A stretch of 64,000 bases of DNA from Acidobacteriota bacterium (GCA_017307505.1 JAFKEE010000049.1:41600-105599), one strand, 5' to 3'. Counted from the stretch's first letter, positions 34,010 to 43,553 are shown. Numbers and translations: made by a program. Notes: generated by a model not told the origin, from the sequence alone.

Positions 34010-34666
34010 ATGCTCGAAGTGCGGGACCTGATCAAGACCTTTGAGAGCCCGGGCGGGCCGGTGCAGGTGCTGCGCGGGCTGACCCTGGAGGTGGAACAGG
34101 GCAGCGGAGTGGCCGTGGTGGGTCCTGGCGGCAGCGGCAAATCGACGCTGCTGCAGATCCTGGGCACGCTGGACCGGCCGACGAGCGGCGTGGTGAAGGT
34201 GGGCGGCGTAGATCCGTTCGCGCTGGACGACGCGGGGCAGGGGAAGTTCCGGAATGAGCAGGTTGGCTTCGTCTTTCAGGACCACTGCCTGCTGCCGCAA
34301 CTGACGGTGCTGGAAAACGTGATGGTGCCGTTGATGATCGGGCCGGAGGACACGATGGGTCCGCAGCGGGCGCGCAAGCTGCTGGAAGAGGCAGGGCTCA
34401 GCGGACGGCTCAACGACAAGCCTTCGAGCCTTTTGGCCGGCGAAAAGCAGCGGGCGGCGGTAGCGCGGGCCATGGTGCGCGGGCCGAAGCTGCTGCTGTG
34501 CGACGAACCGACCGGAAGCCTGGACAGCGCGGCGGCCAACGAGGTGGCGGAGCTGTTGGAGAAGCTGCGCCAGGAGTATGGGGTCACGCTGGTGCTGGCG
34601 ACACACAATCAGGTGATTGCGTCGAAGCTGGCCCGGCGAATGCTGTTGACGGACGGGCGTCTGTGA
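34010..34666 (+). CDS. ABC transporter ATPase, LolD/MacB type
   Basis: 218 residues. Walker A GPGGSGKSTL, Q-loop in VGFVFQDHCLLPQL, Walker B LLLCDEPTGSLD, and the H-loop in LATHNQ are all intact. The signature is SSLLAGEKQRAAVARAM, so the usual LSGG reads LLAG. It is the size of LolD/MacB-type ATPases that power FtsX-like permeases for extraction of lipoproteins, peptides or drugs from the inner membrane. Its TGA stop overlaps the GTG start of the permease gene, confirming the pair. The cargo cannot be told from sequence. Confidence 0.93.
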   Translation: MLEVRDLIKTFESPGGPVQVLRGLTLEVEQGSGVAVVGPGGSGKSTLLQILGTLDRPTSGVVKVGGVDPFALDDAGQGKFRNEQVGFVFQDHCLLPQLTVLENVMVPLMIGPEDTMGPQRARKLLEEAGLSGRLNDKPSSLLAGEKQRAAVARAMVRGPKLLLCDEPTGSLDSAAANEVAELLEKLRQEYGVTLVLATHNQVIASKLARRMLLTDGRL

Positions 34667-37600
34667 CGCGGCTGCAGTACCTGTGGCGGTCGATGGTGTA
34701 CTACCAGCGATCGCACCGCAAGGCGATGCTGGGCGCCGCGGCGGCGACGGCGGTGATCACGGGGGCGCTGCTGACGGGCCATTCGGTACGCAGCAGCCTG
34801 CGCGCCCTGGTGGTGGAGCGGCTGGGCGGGACGGAATACACTCTCACCTCGCGCGGGTACTTCCGGCACCAGGTGGCCGGGATTTTCCGTCCGGACTGGC
34901 GGAGTTGCGGCCTGATTGCGGCCGAGGGCCTGGCGTCGCAAGGGCGGTCGGGCCGCAGCGCGAAGGTGACGGTGTATGGGGTGGACGACTCTTTTTATGA
35001 ATTCCACGGCCAGGCGGGTCACGCGCCGGCGGGCGGGGCAGCGTACCTGAGCAAGGCCCTGGCGGCGGAGCTGGGGGCGACGGCGGGCTCGCGGATCTCC
35101 GTGCTGGTGGAACGGCCGTCGACGATCCCGCGCGAGGCTCCGCAGGGGACAAAGGACGGCACCGCGGCTGTGCTGGAAATCGCGGTGGCGCAGGGTGTGC
35201 AGCCGGCCAGCCTGGGCGATTTCTCACTGCAGCCGGAGCAGGGTGAGGTGCGGGCGGTGTTTGTGCCGCTGGGCTGGCTGCAGCATGAGCTGCACGTCCC
35301 GAATGAAGTGAACGTGGTGCTGTTGAACGGACCGCGCGGCGGGGCGGACCTGGCGGCTCGTTTGAAGGCTAAGTTCCAGATGGAAGACGTGGGGCTGCGG
35401 TTGCGGCACCGTGCATCGACCGATGAGATGGTGCTGGAGCACGAGAGCACCATACTGGACGACCGGATGGCGGATCGCGCCGTTGAGACGGCCAAGGAGT
35501 TGGGCGTGCTGGCCCGGCCGTCGCTGGTGTCCTGGGTGCGAACCATCTCGGCGGGCGGGCATTCGATCCCCTATTCGGCGGTGGCGGCACTGGACGATGC
35601 TTCGATGGCGGAGATCCATCACGACCAGCCGCTGCCGAAGACGAAGAAGCTGCCGATTCTGATCAACGACTGGGCGGCGGTGGACCTGGGTGTGAAGCAG
35701 GGCGATACGGTGACGCTGGAGTTCGCGGCGGGCGAGTCGAACTGGGCGCCGAGACAGACGCAGGCTCAGTTTGAAGTGGCGGGCGTGGTGCCGATGGTGG
35801 GGCTGGCGGCGGACCGGGATTTCGTGCCGCCGATGCCGGGTTTCACCGATGAGAAGCTCATGGCGAAGTGGGCGGCTCCGTTTGCCGTGGATGCGCGGCG
35901 CATCCGGCCGCGCGATCAAATGTACTGGGATTTGTTCCGGACGACGCCGAAGGCGTGGATCCCGCTGGAAGCGGGGCGAAAGCTGTGGGGGACGCGGTTC
36001 GGGTCGTACACGTCGGTGCGCTTCATGCAGGATGAGCCCCAGCTGCGGAGCCTGTTGCGGTCGGAGATTGTGCCGCTGGCCGGGCTGTTCACGATCCAGG
36101 CGGTGCGGCGCCAGAGTCTGGAGGCGGCGGCGGGGTCGACCAATTTCGGAGAGTACTTCACGTATTTCAGCTCGTTCCTGGTGTTCGCGGCGATTCTGCT
36201 GATGGTGCTGATTCTGAGGCTGGGCGTGGAGAAGCGGGACCGGGAGACCGGACTGCTGCTGGCGCTGGGCTTCCCGGCGGACTGGCTGATGCACCTGTTT
36301 GAGGTGGAAGGGCTGGTGGTGGTGGCCCTGGGTGTGGCGGCGGGCGTGGTGCTGTCGCCGGTGTATGCAGCGTTCATCCTGACGGGCCTCAAGAGCTGGT
36401 GGAACGGTGCGATCGGCACGCAGTTGCTGCATCTGAGCCTGCACGGGCCCTACCTGGTGGAGGGCGCCGTGGCGGGAGCGGCGGCAGCGGCGCTGGGCGT
36501 CTGGATGTCGATGCGGAACTGGGAGGGGCTGGCTCCGAAGGCGTTCCATATTGGGGAGACGGCGGAAGGAGCGGCTCCGGGCTGGCTGAAGCCGACCGGC
36601 TGGCTGACGCTGGGCGCGGCGATCACGCTGGTTGGATTGTCGGTGTTCCACACGATCGCGGCGCGGACCGGATTCTTTGCGGCTGGAGCGTTTCTGCTGG
36701 CGTCGATCACGATCTGGCTGGACTGGCTGCTGCGGCAGCCCTATCCTTCCTTGGTGGCGATTCCCGGGAAGCGCGCCCTGCTGCGGCTGGCGTTGCGGAA
36801 CCTGTCCTGGCGGCGCAGACGGACGGTGCTGAGCCTGGCGCTGATTGCGCCGTGCGCGTTTCTGCTGGTGGCGATGGAGACGTTCCGGCAGAAGGAGACG
36901 CAGGAAGGAACAGGTGGTTTTGCCCTGTATGCGGAGTCACAGGCTCCGCTGGTGTATGACGGCGGGACGCCGCAGGGTGTGAAGCAGATGGGGCTGGAGG
37001 CGGCGGGTCCGCTGAAGTGGGCCCGGTTCCGGCTGCGGCCGGGCGACGATGTGAGCGGGCTCAATCTCTACATCCCGAAAGATCCGCGGATTCTGGGTGT
37101 GCCGGAGAGTTTCCTGCGTTCGAACGGCTTCCAGTTTACGGCCTCGACGGGCGAATCGGCCGAGACGCAGGCGAATCCCTGGCTGCTACTGGAATCGCAG
37201 ATGAATGGCGGGACGATTCCGGCGATTGTGGACCAGAATTCATTGGCGTATGTGCTGCATAAGAAGTTGGGGGACGATCTGGAGGTGGCGCGCGAGGGGG
37301 CTCCGCCGCTGCGATTGAAGCTGGTGGCGGCGCTGCGGGGCAGTGTGTTCCAGAGCGAGATCCTGATTAGTGAGAAGAACTTTGTCAGGTTGTACCCGCA
37401 TGTGACGGGCTGGCGCGTGTTTCTCCTGCAGGGTCCGCTGGAGGCGGGGCAGGCGCTGGAGAGGGCGCTGAGCGCGTATGGGTTCGCGGTGCGGCCGGCG
37501 CGGGCGAGGCTGGCGGATTATCACCGGGTGGAGAACACGTATTTGAGCGCGTTCCAGGTGCTGGGTGTGTTGGGGCTGTTACTCGGGACGGCGGGGCTGG

Positions 37601-37917
37601 GCGTGGTGATGATGCGGAACGTCTGGGAGCGGCGGCGGGAGTTCGCGATGCTGCGGGCGGCGGGTTATGAGCCGTGGCAGTTGTCGAGGATGATCCTGGC
37701 GGAGACGGCGGCGGTGCTGGCGGTGGGTTTGCTGGCGGGGTTCCTGAGTGCGCTGGTGGCGGTGGGGCCGGCGCTGGCGGGAGAGGGATCGGGCTGGCCG
37801 GTGCTGGCGATGTTCGGAGCGTTGATGCTGGTGTTTGGGGGTGGAGTGGGGGCGGCGTGGGTAACGGCGCGGGCCGCGATACGGATGCCGATGGTTGGCA
37901 CGTTGAGGGCGGAATAG
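34663..37917 (+). CDS. FtsX/MacB-type ABC permease, double-length
   Basis: 1084 residues from GTG 34663 (GTGA overlap with the ATPase stop). The N-terminus has a TM helix (AMLGAAAATAVITGALLTGH) followed by a large outside domain. Two FtsX-type membrane cores lie at about 515-750 and 960-1084 (for example YFSSFLVFAAILLMVLILRLG and LGVLGLLLGTAGLGVVMMRN), with a second outside domain between. The double-core layout matches large permeases of LolCE-like or peptide/antimicrobial exporters fused into one chain. A coding start further upstream in the same frame lies inside the ATPase and is rejected. Codons end strongly in G here. Confidence 0.9.
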   Translation: MTRLQYLWRSMVYYQRSHRKAMLGAAAATAVITGALLTGHSVRSSLRALVVERLGGTEYTLTSRGYFRHQVAGIFRPDWRSCGLIAAEGLASQGRSGRSAKVTVYGVDDSFYEFHGQAGHAPAGGAAYLSKALAAELGATAGSRISVLVERPSTIPREAPQGTKDGTAAVLEIAVAQGVQPASLGDFSLQPEQGEVRAVFVPLGWLQHELHVPNEVNVVLLNGPRGGADLAARLKAKFQMEDVGLRLRHRASTDEMVLEHESTILDDRMADRAVETAKELGVLARPSLVSWVRTISAGGHSIPYSAVAALDDASMAEIHHDQPLPKTKKLPILINDWAAVDLGVKQGDTVTLEFAAGESNWAPRQTQAQFEVAGVVPMVGLAADRDFVPPMPGFTDEKLMAKWAAPFAVDARRIRPRDQMYWDLFRTTPKAWIPLEAGRKLWGTRFGSYTSVRFMQDEPQLRSLLRSEIVPLAGLFTIQAVRRQSLEAAAGSTNFGEYFTYFSSFLVFAAILLMVLILRLGVEKRDRETGLLLALGFPADWLMHLFEVEGLVVVALGVAAGVVLSPVYAAFILTGLKSWWNGAIGTQLLHLSLHGPYLVEGAVAGAAAAALGVWMSMRNWEGLAPKAFHIGETAEGAAPGWLKPTGWLTLGAAITLVGLSVFHTIAARTGFFAAGAFLLASITIWLDWLLRQPYPSLVAIPGKRALLRLALRNLSWRRRRTVLSLALIAPCAFLLVAMETFRQKETQEGTGGFALYAESQAPLVYDGGTPQGVKQMGLEAAGPLKWARFRLRPGDDVSGLNLYIPKDPRILGVPESFLRSNGFQFTASTGESAETQANPWLLLESQMNGGTIPAIVDQNSLAYVLHKKLGDDLEVAREGAPPLRLKLVAALRGSVFQSEILISEKNFVRLYPHVTGWRVFLLQGPLEAGQALERALSAYGFAVRPARARLADYHRVENTYLSAFQVLGVLGLLLGTAGLGVVMMRNVWERRREFAMLRAAGYEPWQLSRMILAETAAVLAVGLLAGFLSALVAVGPALAGEGSGWPVLAMFGALMLVFGGGVGAAWVTARAAIRMPMVGTLRAE

Positions 37918-38010
37918 TAGAATCCGGGGTGGGGCGCAGATCAGCTGGCGGAAAGCGAGATCCCGGCCGAACAAAAGCAGTGCGGAATGCGTATGAATGA
38001 GAAGACCGGT

Positions 38011-38391
38011 ATGAGAACGAGAATCCTCATTATCCTGATGATTCCGCTGCTGAGCGTCGCGTGGGGCTGTTCCCGGCACGATCGCCGGCATGTGCGGGAC
38101 GATATGCGGGAGGCGGCTTCGGAAGTCCGCCAGGCGGCGCGCGAGGCCGCGCATGACATGAAGGAAGCCGCCCGGGAAGTGAAGTCCTCGACGCGGGAAG
38201 CCCAGGAAGAACTGGCGAAGGCGACCCGGGAGGCACGGGACGAGGCGCGGAAAGCGCATCGGGAACTCCGGGACTCCGTGCGGGACGCGGCACAGGATGC
38301 ACGGCAGGAGTCCAGAGAAGCGGCGCGGCGGGCTCGGGAAGAGGCCCGGCGGGCGGCGGAAGACGCGCGCAGGCTGCCTCGCGAACAGTAG
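38011..38391 (+). CDS. Small exported protein with a long charged amphipathic helix
   Basis: 126 residues from ATG 38011 (GAGAAG six bases upstream); an ATG at 37987 would add eight residues. A hydrophobic leader ends in SVAWGC, a weak lipobox, so it may be an atypical lipoprotein. The rest is a nearly uninterrupted Arg/Glu/Ala-rich helix with 11-residue-like spacing, such as REAAHDMKEAAREVKSSTRE, similar to LEA-type or apolipoprotein-like helices and to YtxH/CsbD-style stress proteins. It follows the ABC permease after about 90 bases on the same strand. A role in envelope stress is only a guess. Confidence 0.65.
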   Translation: MRTRILIILMIPLLSVAWGCSRHDRRHVRDDMREAASEVRQAAREAAHDMKEAAREVKSSTREAQEELAKATREARDEARKAHRELRDSVRDAAQDARQESREAARRAREEARRAAEDARRLPREQ

Positions 38392-38401
38392 GACCGGCCC
38401 C

Positions 38402-38836
38402 TTAAGCTTTGCGTAGCCCGGCCATGGCCCAGGCGGCGAGGCCGAAGGCAGTGAGCAGGAAGATGGTGGGCGGCCAGACGAAGTAGTTGACGGAGATCGC
38501 TGACAGGATGAGCAGGCCGGCGAGATAGATGCGCGTCAGGCGGCGGAGGTTGGGACGGTCGTCCTGCAAAGCCCTGGACGCTACCAGGATGATGGCTGCG
38601 ATCATCATAGGTGTAGCGGCCATGACAAGACTAAACCCCAGATAGATGCTGGTCATGCTGCGATCGACGGGCCAGTCGCCCAGCATGTAAGTGTTCATCG
38701 TGGTGACCAGCACGCGAGTCTTCTCGTCCGAGGGACTCTTCCACTCCTTGAGCCCGGCAATATGACCCACGGTGTGCGTCAAACCCATGGCAAACAGGAC
38801 CCAGGCGCTAACGCGCAGAGAGAGTGGAGCTTGCAT
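38402..38836 (-). CDS. Four-helix integral membrane protein, unknown function
   Basis: 144 residues with four predicted membrane helices: LRVSAWVLFAMGLTHTVGHI at the start, LGFSLVMAATPMMIAAIILV, IYLAGLLILSAISVNYFVW, and FLLTAFGLAAWAMAGL. A histidine pair (H21 and H25) sits within the first helix. A soluble loop with EWKSPSDEKTR lies between helices 1 and 2. It converges on the upstream small helix protein, and the MgtC/DUF4010 gene diverges from it 68 bases away. No function is suggested by the sequence. Confidence 0.75.
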   Translation of the reverse strand: MQAPLSLRVSAWVLFAMGLTHTVGHIAGLKEWKSPSDEKTRVLVTTMNTYMLGDWPVDRSMTSIYLGFSLVMAATPMMIAAIILVASRALQDDRPNLRRLTRIYLAGLLILSAISVNYFVWPPTIFLLTAFGLAAWAMAGLRKA

Positions 38837-38904
38837 CGAACCAAGAGTAGAGCAGCAGGGGTCGCATTTTCAAGTGAGGATGAGGCAGAATAGGGCCGGA
38901 CGCT

Positions 38905-40155
38905 ATGGATCATTTACCACCGGCATGGATTGCGATGGGCGAGTCGCTGCTGATCGGCCTGATTGTGGGCATCGAGCGGGAAACCGACCGGAAGGAGCGG
39001 CACGCGGGCCTGCGGGATTTCATCGGAATCGGCCTGGCGGGCGGAGTCTGCGGGATTCTGAATGTGCCGTGGCTGACATGCGCGGCATTGCTGGCGATTA
39101 CGGCGCTGGTGGCGATTTTCCGGATCCAGACACCGGGCCGGACGGGCATCACGACAGAGATCGTGGCGGTGGTCACCTTTCTGCTGTGTGTGCTGACGGC
39201 GACGCCGGGGCTGGTCTGGGGGTCGGCGCTGGCCATCGCGTTGACCGTGATTCTGGCCCTGTTCCTGGATGCGCGGGATCCGTTGCGGAAGTTCCTCCTG
39301 GAGTCGTTGACAGAGGGCGAGTATTTCGACACGCTGCGGTTCCTGGCGGTTATTTTTGTGATTCTGCCGGTGCTGCCGGAGGGGAGCTATGGCCCGTACC
39401 AGTTCTTCGAGCCGCGGAAGGTGTGGATTTTCGTCATTCTGGTGTGTTCGATCTCTTACCTCGGCTATTTCCTGCAGAAGTTCATGGGGGAGGAGCGCGG
39501 TCTGCCGCTGACGGCGGTGCTGGGCGGGATCGGTTCGACGACGGCGGCGACCACGGCATTTGCGCGGCAGGCGCAGGAGGAGCCCGAGCGGAGCCGCAGT
39601 CTGGCGATGGCGACCGTGCTGGCGAATACGGTGCAGTTCCCCAGAGTGGCGGCGCTGCTGTGGCTGGCCGGTGGTCCGCTGGCGATGGCATGCGTCCCGC
39701 TCCTGTCGTTGATGTCGCTGGCGGGGCTGGTGGCGACGTGGTGGTTGAGACGAAGCATCACGGCTCCCGCGCTGCCCACGCCCGAGGCCGTGAAGCTGAG
39801 CAACCCGCTGCGGTTGGTGCCGGCGATCCAGTTCGGTGTGCTGTACGCCGTGGTCCGGTTGGTGGCGCGCGGCATGACGACCGAATTCGGGACGTCCGGT
39901 TTGCTGGCATCGAGCGCGATTGGCGGATCGATGGATGTGGACGCGATTGCGTTCACTCTGGCCGGTCTGTTGCGTGACGCGCAGACGGCAGCCTGGCTGG
40001 CAGTGGCGGGCGTTCTGATCTCCCTGACGGCGAATGCGATCTTCAAGGCAGCCGTGGGGTACAGCATCGGCGGGCGCACGTTTGGGCTGCGGGTTGTGGG
40101 TGGATTCCTGGCGATGTACCTGACCGGGGCGGCGGTGTGGCTGGCGCAATGGTGA
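38905..40155 (+). CDS. MgtC/SapB-DUF4010 multi-pass membrane protein
   Basis: 416 residues with about eleven hydrophobic helices. The N-terminal 140 follow the MgtC/SapB pattern (LLIGLIVGIERE, RHAGLRDFIGIGLAGG), and the C-terminal 210 fit DUF4010 (GEERGLPLTAVLGGIGSTTA, GGSMDVDAIAFTLAG). The family sits in the inner membrane and is linked to magnesium stress or ion homeostasis, but the fused DUF4010 form has no proven substrate. It is a single gene divergent from the four-helix protein. Codon use is strongly G-ending, as in the genes before it. Confidence 0.88.
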   Translation: MDHLPPAWIAMGESLLIGLIVGIERETDRKERHAGLRDFIGIGLAGGVCGILNVPWLTCAALLAITALVAIFRIQTPGRTGITTEIVAVVTFLLCVLTATPGLVWGSALAIALTVILALFLDARDPLRKFLLESLTEGEYFDTLRFLAVIFVILPVLPEGSYGPYQFFEPRKVWIFVILVCSISYLGYFLQKFMGEERGLPLTAVLGGIGSTTAATTAFARQAQEEPERSRSLAMATVLANTVQFPRVAALLWLAGGPLAMACVPLLSLMSLAGLVATWWLRRSITAPALPTPEAVKLSNPLRLVPAIQFGVLYAVVRLVARGMTTEFGTSGLLASSAIGGSMDVDAIAFTLAGLLRDAQTAAWLAVAGVLISLTANAIFKAAVGYSIGGRTFGLRVVGGFLAMYLTGAAVWLAQW

Positions 40156-40240
40156 CGGCGGGCTAAACGTTTGCGGGCGGCGCGCCGATGGTGGGGATAG
40201 CGGGCGCCGGATGTGGTCCGCTGAGACGACCAGCCGAGCC

Positions 40241-41800
40241 ATGTCCACCTATCTCTCCACTCCTGGCCAGAATGCGGAGGCGCTGAGCGCGCCTGGCCTG
40301 GCCGCGCAGGAATCCGCCTGGCGGCGCTGGCTGTGGCCTTCCCTTTTTGACGTGATCGTGGTCGTGCTGCCGCTGTGGTTCTTTGCGCTTTCGGGTGATG
40401 TAGCGTCGGCGCTGTTGTCGGATGGGGATACGGGCTGGCATATCCGGACGGGGGACTGGATCCTGCAGCACAGGCAGTTTGTGCGGGAGGACCTGTTTTC
40501 GTTCAGCAAAGCCGGTCAGCCGTGGTTTGCCTGGGAGTGGCTGAGCGACATCCTTTTTTCGCAGCTGCATTCGGCGATGGGCATGAAGGGCCTGGTGTTG
40601 TTGACGATTGCCTTGTCGTCGCTGTACCTGGCGCTGCTCTTCCGGCAGATGGTGTGGCGCGGGGCGAACATTTTCATTGCGTTTCCGCTGGCGATGCTCG
40701 GATTTGGGGCGGCGAGTGTCCATCTGCTGGCGAGGCCGCATGTCTGGACGATGGTGCTGCTGGCGCTGTCGGGCTGGCTGATCCAGCGGGATCTGAAGAG
40801 TCCGGACCGGCGGATCTGGCTGCTGGTGCCGTTGACGGTGGTCTGGACGAATTTGCATGGCGGTTGGCTGGCGCTGGTAGCGGTGCTGGGCCTGGTAGCG
40901 GCGGCCAAAGCGGGCGAGACGCTGCTGGGGACCGGGTCCTGGAAGAGTGTAAGGCGGTATGGCGGGCTGGCGGCGGGGTGTCTGGCTGCGTCCCTGGTGA
41001 ATCCGTACTCGTGGCACCTGCATGCGCACGTCCTGGAGTACCTGAACGCGGCGTGGGTGAAGGAGCTGACGAACGAGTTCAAGTCTCCGGTATTCCGTAC
41101 GGAGAACATGATGATGTTCGAGCTGGTGCTTCTGGGGTCGCTGGTGGCTGCCGGGCAGATGCTGCGGCGGCGGGAGCTGGTGGGTCCGGCGCTGATCCTG
41201 TTCTGGGCGCACTCGAGCCTGGTGTCGGCGCGGCATATTCCGCTGTTCCTGACGCTGGCGCTGCCGGCGGTGGCGGAGGAGCTGGGGCGGCTGTGGCAGG
41301 CGTGGACGGACGGGGCGGGGAAGAAGTCGATGGCGGGCATACTGCGCGGGATGGCACAGGATGCGCAGCCGGCGATCGCGCGGGCGAGCGTGTGGGCGGT
41401 GGTGCCGTTCCTGGCGGCTCCGTGGGCGCCCATCCGGTGGCCGGACAATCTGGCGGCGGAGTCGTTTCCGATCCAGATGGTGGAGCGGCACAGGCAGGAA
41501 CTGGTGCGGGCCCGGGTGTTCACCTCCGACCAGTGGGGCGACTATCTGATCTACCGGTCTTCTCCGGAGCAGAAGGTGTTTGTGGACGGCCGGGGGGACT
41601 TCTACGGGGAGAAGCTCGCGCGCGATTACTGCGACCTGCTGAACGCTCCGTACACCTGGCGGCAACTCACTCACAAATATGGCTTTACGGCCTTTCTGGT
41701 GGAGCGGAAGAGCCCGCTGGCGAGTGTCCTGAGACAGGCGCCCGAGTGGCGGCTGGCCGATGAGGATGCAAAGGCCCTACTCTTTCTGCCCAGGAAGTGA
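40241..41800 (+). CDS. Multi-pass membrane protein, GT-C-like, first of a tandem pair
   Basis: About 519 residues from ATG 40241, chosen by alignment with the next gene; ATG 40211 is an alternative. After a hydrophilic N-terminus come about ten hydrophobic helices to about residue 400 and a soluble C-terminal part. A conserved outside loop, GDTGWHIRTGDWILQHRQFV, carries an acidic pair placed like the first loop of GT-C glycosyltransferases (ArnT, PMT, Stt3), and PWFAWEWLSDILFS follows. The C-terminal RSSPEQKVFVDGRGDFYGE is shared with the paralogue. A lipid-linked sugar transferase role is inference only. Confidence 0.75.
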   Translation: MSTYLSTPGQNAEALSAPGLAAQESAWRRWLWPSLFDVIVVVLPLWFFALSGDVASALLSDGDTGWHIRTGDWILQHRQFVREDLFSFSKAGQPWFAWEWLSDILFSQLHSAMGMKGLVLLTIALSSLYLALLFRQMVWRGANIFIAFPLAMLGFGAASVHLLARPHVWTMVLLALSGWLIQRDLKSPDRRIWLLVPLTVVWTNLHGGWLALVAVLGLVAAAKAGETLLGTGSWKSVRRYGGLAAGCLAASLVNPYSWHLHAHVLEYLNAAWVKELTNEFKSPVFRTENMMMFELVLLGSLVAAGQMLRRRELVGPALILFWAHSSLVSARHIPLFLTLALPAVAEELGRLWQAWTDGAGKKSMAGILRGMAQDAQPAIARASVWAVVPFLAAPWAPIRWPDNLAAESFPIQMVERHRQELVRARVFTSDQWGDYLIYRSSPEQKVFVDGRGDFYGEKLARDYCDLLNAPYTWRQLTHKYGFTAFLVERKSPLASVLRQAPEWRLADEDAKALLFLPRK

Positions 41801-41886
41801 ATCCGGACTAATTGTTTCTCCGGTCCGCGCCGATCTATCCCTAGGGGACATCTCGGGTCCCAGCCTCAGGAGGATCGTGCGGTCAC

Positions 41887-43527
41887 ATGGCTTCTTCCAG
41901 CAATCCCATTGCGGGTGAGAGTGCGGCTATCGCGGTGCCCGGCAGTGGACTTGGCTCCCTGGAGCAGGGCCGGTTGTCGCGCTGGCTGCTGCCGTCGCTG
42001 TTCGACCTGCTGTTCATCTCGCTGCCGTTCTGGTTCTTCGGGTTGGCGGACGGAGGCACGGGCCTGCTGCTGTTCGACGGGGATACGGGCTGGCATATCC
42101 GGACCGGCGACTGGATCCTGCAACACAAACAATTTGTGAGCGGGGATATTTTCTCGTTCACGAAGCCGGGGCAGCCCTGGTTTGCCTGGGAGTGGCTGTC
42201 CGACATCCTCTTCTCGCTGCTGCACTCGGCGGCCGGCATGAAGGGGGTGCTGCTGTTCGGCATCCTGTTCGCAGCGTTGTTCTGCGGGCTGATCTTCCGC
42301 CATATGGTGTGGCGGGGGGCCAATATTTTCATTGCTTTACCTCTCGCGCTGATGGGTTTCGGGTCAGCTACGGTGCACCTGCTGGCGCGTCCGCATCTGT
42401 GGACGCTGTTGCTGGTGGCGGCCTGTGGGTGGCTGATCCAGGTAGACCTGAGGAAGCCGACGAAGTGGATCTGGGCGCTGGTGCCGGTGACCGCGGTTTG
42501 GACGAACCTGCACGGCGGGTGGCTGGCTTTGATCGCGATTCTGGGCCTGGTGGCGGTGGGGACGGCGCTGGAGGCGTGGTGCGGGTCGGCGGCCTGGGCG
42601 ACGGTAAAGCGCTATCTTGCGCTGGCCGCGGCGTGCCTGGCGGCATCGCTGCTGAACCCTTACGGGTGGCGCCTGCATGCGCACATGGCCGAGTACCTGA
42701 GCGTGGCCTGGATCAAGGACATGGTGAGCGAGTTCCAGTCGCCCAGCTTCCGGTCAGAGAACATGTCTCAATTTGAGCTGATTATGCTGGCGTCGCTGGT
42801 GGCGGCGGGCCTGGCGCTGCGGCGGAAGCAGTTTGTGGGACCGCTGCTGATCCTGTTCTGGGCGCACTCGTCGCTGGTGTCGGCCCGGCATATCCCCATT
42901 TTTGTTGCCTTGGCCCTGCCATTTCTGGCCGATGAGATCCAGGGAGCCTGGATGGCCTGGACGAGCGGAGCAGGGAAGAAGTCGACATTGGGCATCCTGC
43001 AGGGTTTGGCGCGCGAGGCGCAGCCGGGCCTGCACCGGACGAGTGTCTGGGCGGTGATCCCCTTTGTTTTGATTGCGTTGCCGATTCTGCCGATCCCCTG
43101 GCCGACGGATTTCCCAAGTTTCCGGTTCCCTACGAAGATCGTGGCGCGGCATGCGGACCTGTTGAAGACGTCGCGCGTGGTGACGGAAGACCAGTGGGCG
43201 GATTACCTGATCTACCGGTTCTATCCAGAGCAAAAGGTCTTTTTTGATGGACGCAGTGATTTCTACGGCGAGGCACTGACGAAGGAGTATGCGCAGATGA
43301 TGGCCGGGGAATATCGCTGGAAAGAGGTCGTGCGGAAGTACGGATTCACCGCGGCATTGCTGAAGGCTAAGTCTCCTCTTGCGACGATTTTGAAGGAATC
43401 GGGGGAATGGCAGGTGGTGGAAGACGACGGCAAGGCGATCGTATTCCGCCGGCAGGCAGGGGCAAGTGTTGCAACGGCTCGGGCGCGTAGCGAAAACACG
43501 GATGCGGGGGCTAATGAAAATCCTTGA
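41887..43527 (+). CDS. Multi-pass membrane protein, GT-C-like, second of a tandem pair
   Basis: 546 residues, clearly paralogous to the previous gene along its whole length: GDTGWHIRTGDWILQHKQFV, AWEWLSDILFS, HMVWRGANIFIALPLA, NLHGGWLALIAILGL, and RFYPEQKVFFDGRSDFYGE. The two copies differ most at the N-terminus and in the C-terminal 30 residues, where this copy adds a polar tail. AGGAGG lies upstream, though about fourteen bases from the ATG. An 86-base gap separates the copies. Its position before the Tad operon might suggest pilin or surface glycosylation, but this is speculation. Confidence 0.75.
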   Translation: MASSSNPIAGESAAIAVPGSGLGSLEQGRLSRWLLPSLFDLLFISLPFWFFGLADGGTGLLLFDGDTGWHIRTGDWILQHKQFVSGDIFSFTKPGQPWFAWEWLSDILFSLLHSAAGMKGVLLFGILFAALFCGLIFRHMVWRGANIFIALPLALMGFGSATVHLLARPHLWTLLLVAACGWLIQVDLRKPTKWIWALVPVTAVWTNLHGGWLALIAILGLVAVGTALEAWCGSAAWATVKRYLALAAACLAASLLNPYGWRLHAHMAEYLSVAWIKDMVSEFQSPSFRSENMSQFELIMLASLVAAGLALRRKQFVGPLLILFWAHSSLVSARHIPIFVALALPFLADEIQGAWMAWTSGAGKKSTLGILQGLAREAQPGLHRTSVWAVIPFVLIALPILPIPWPTDFPSFRFPTKIVARHADLLKTSRVVTEDQWADYLIYRFYPEQKVFFDGRSDFYGEALTKEYAQMMAGEYRWKEVVRKYGFTAALLKAKSPLATILKESGEWQVVEDDGKAIVFRRQAGASVATARARSENTDAGANENP

Positions 43528-43553
43528 GACAGCCGAAAGATGCACAGGAGACA

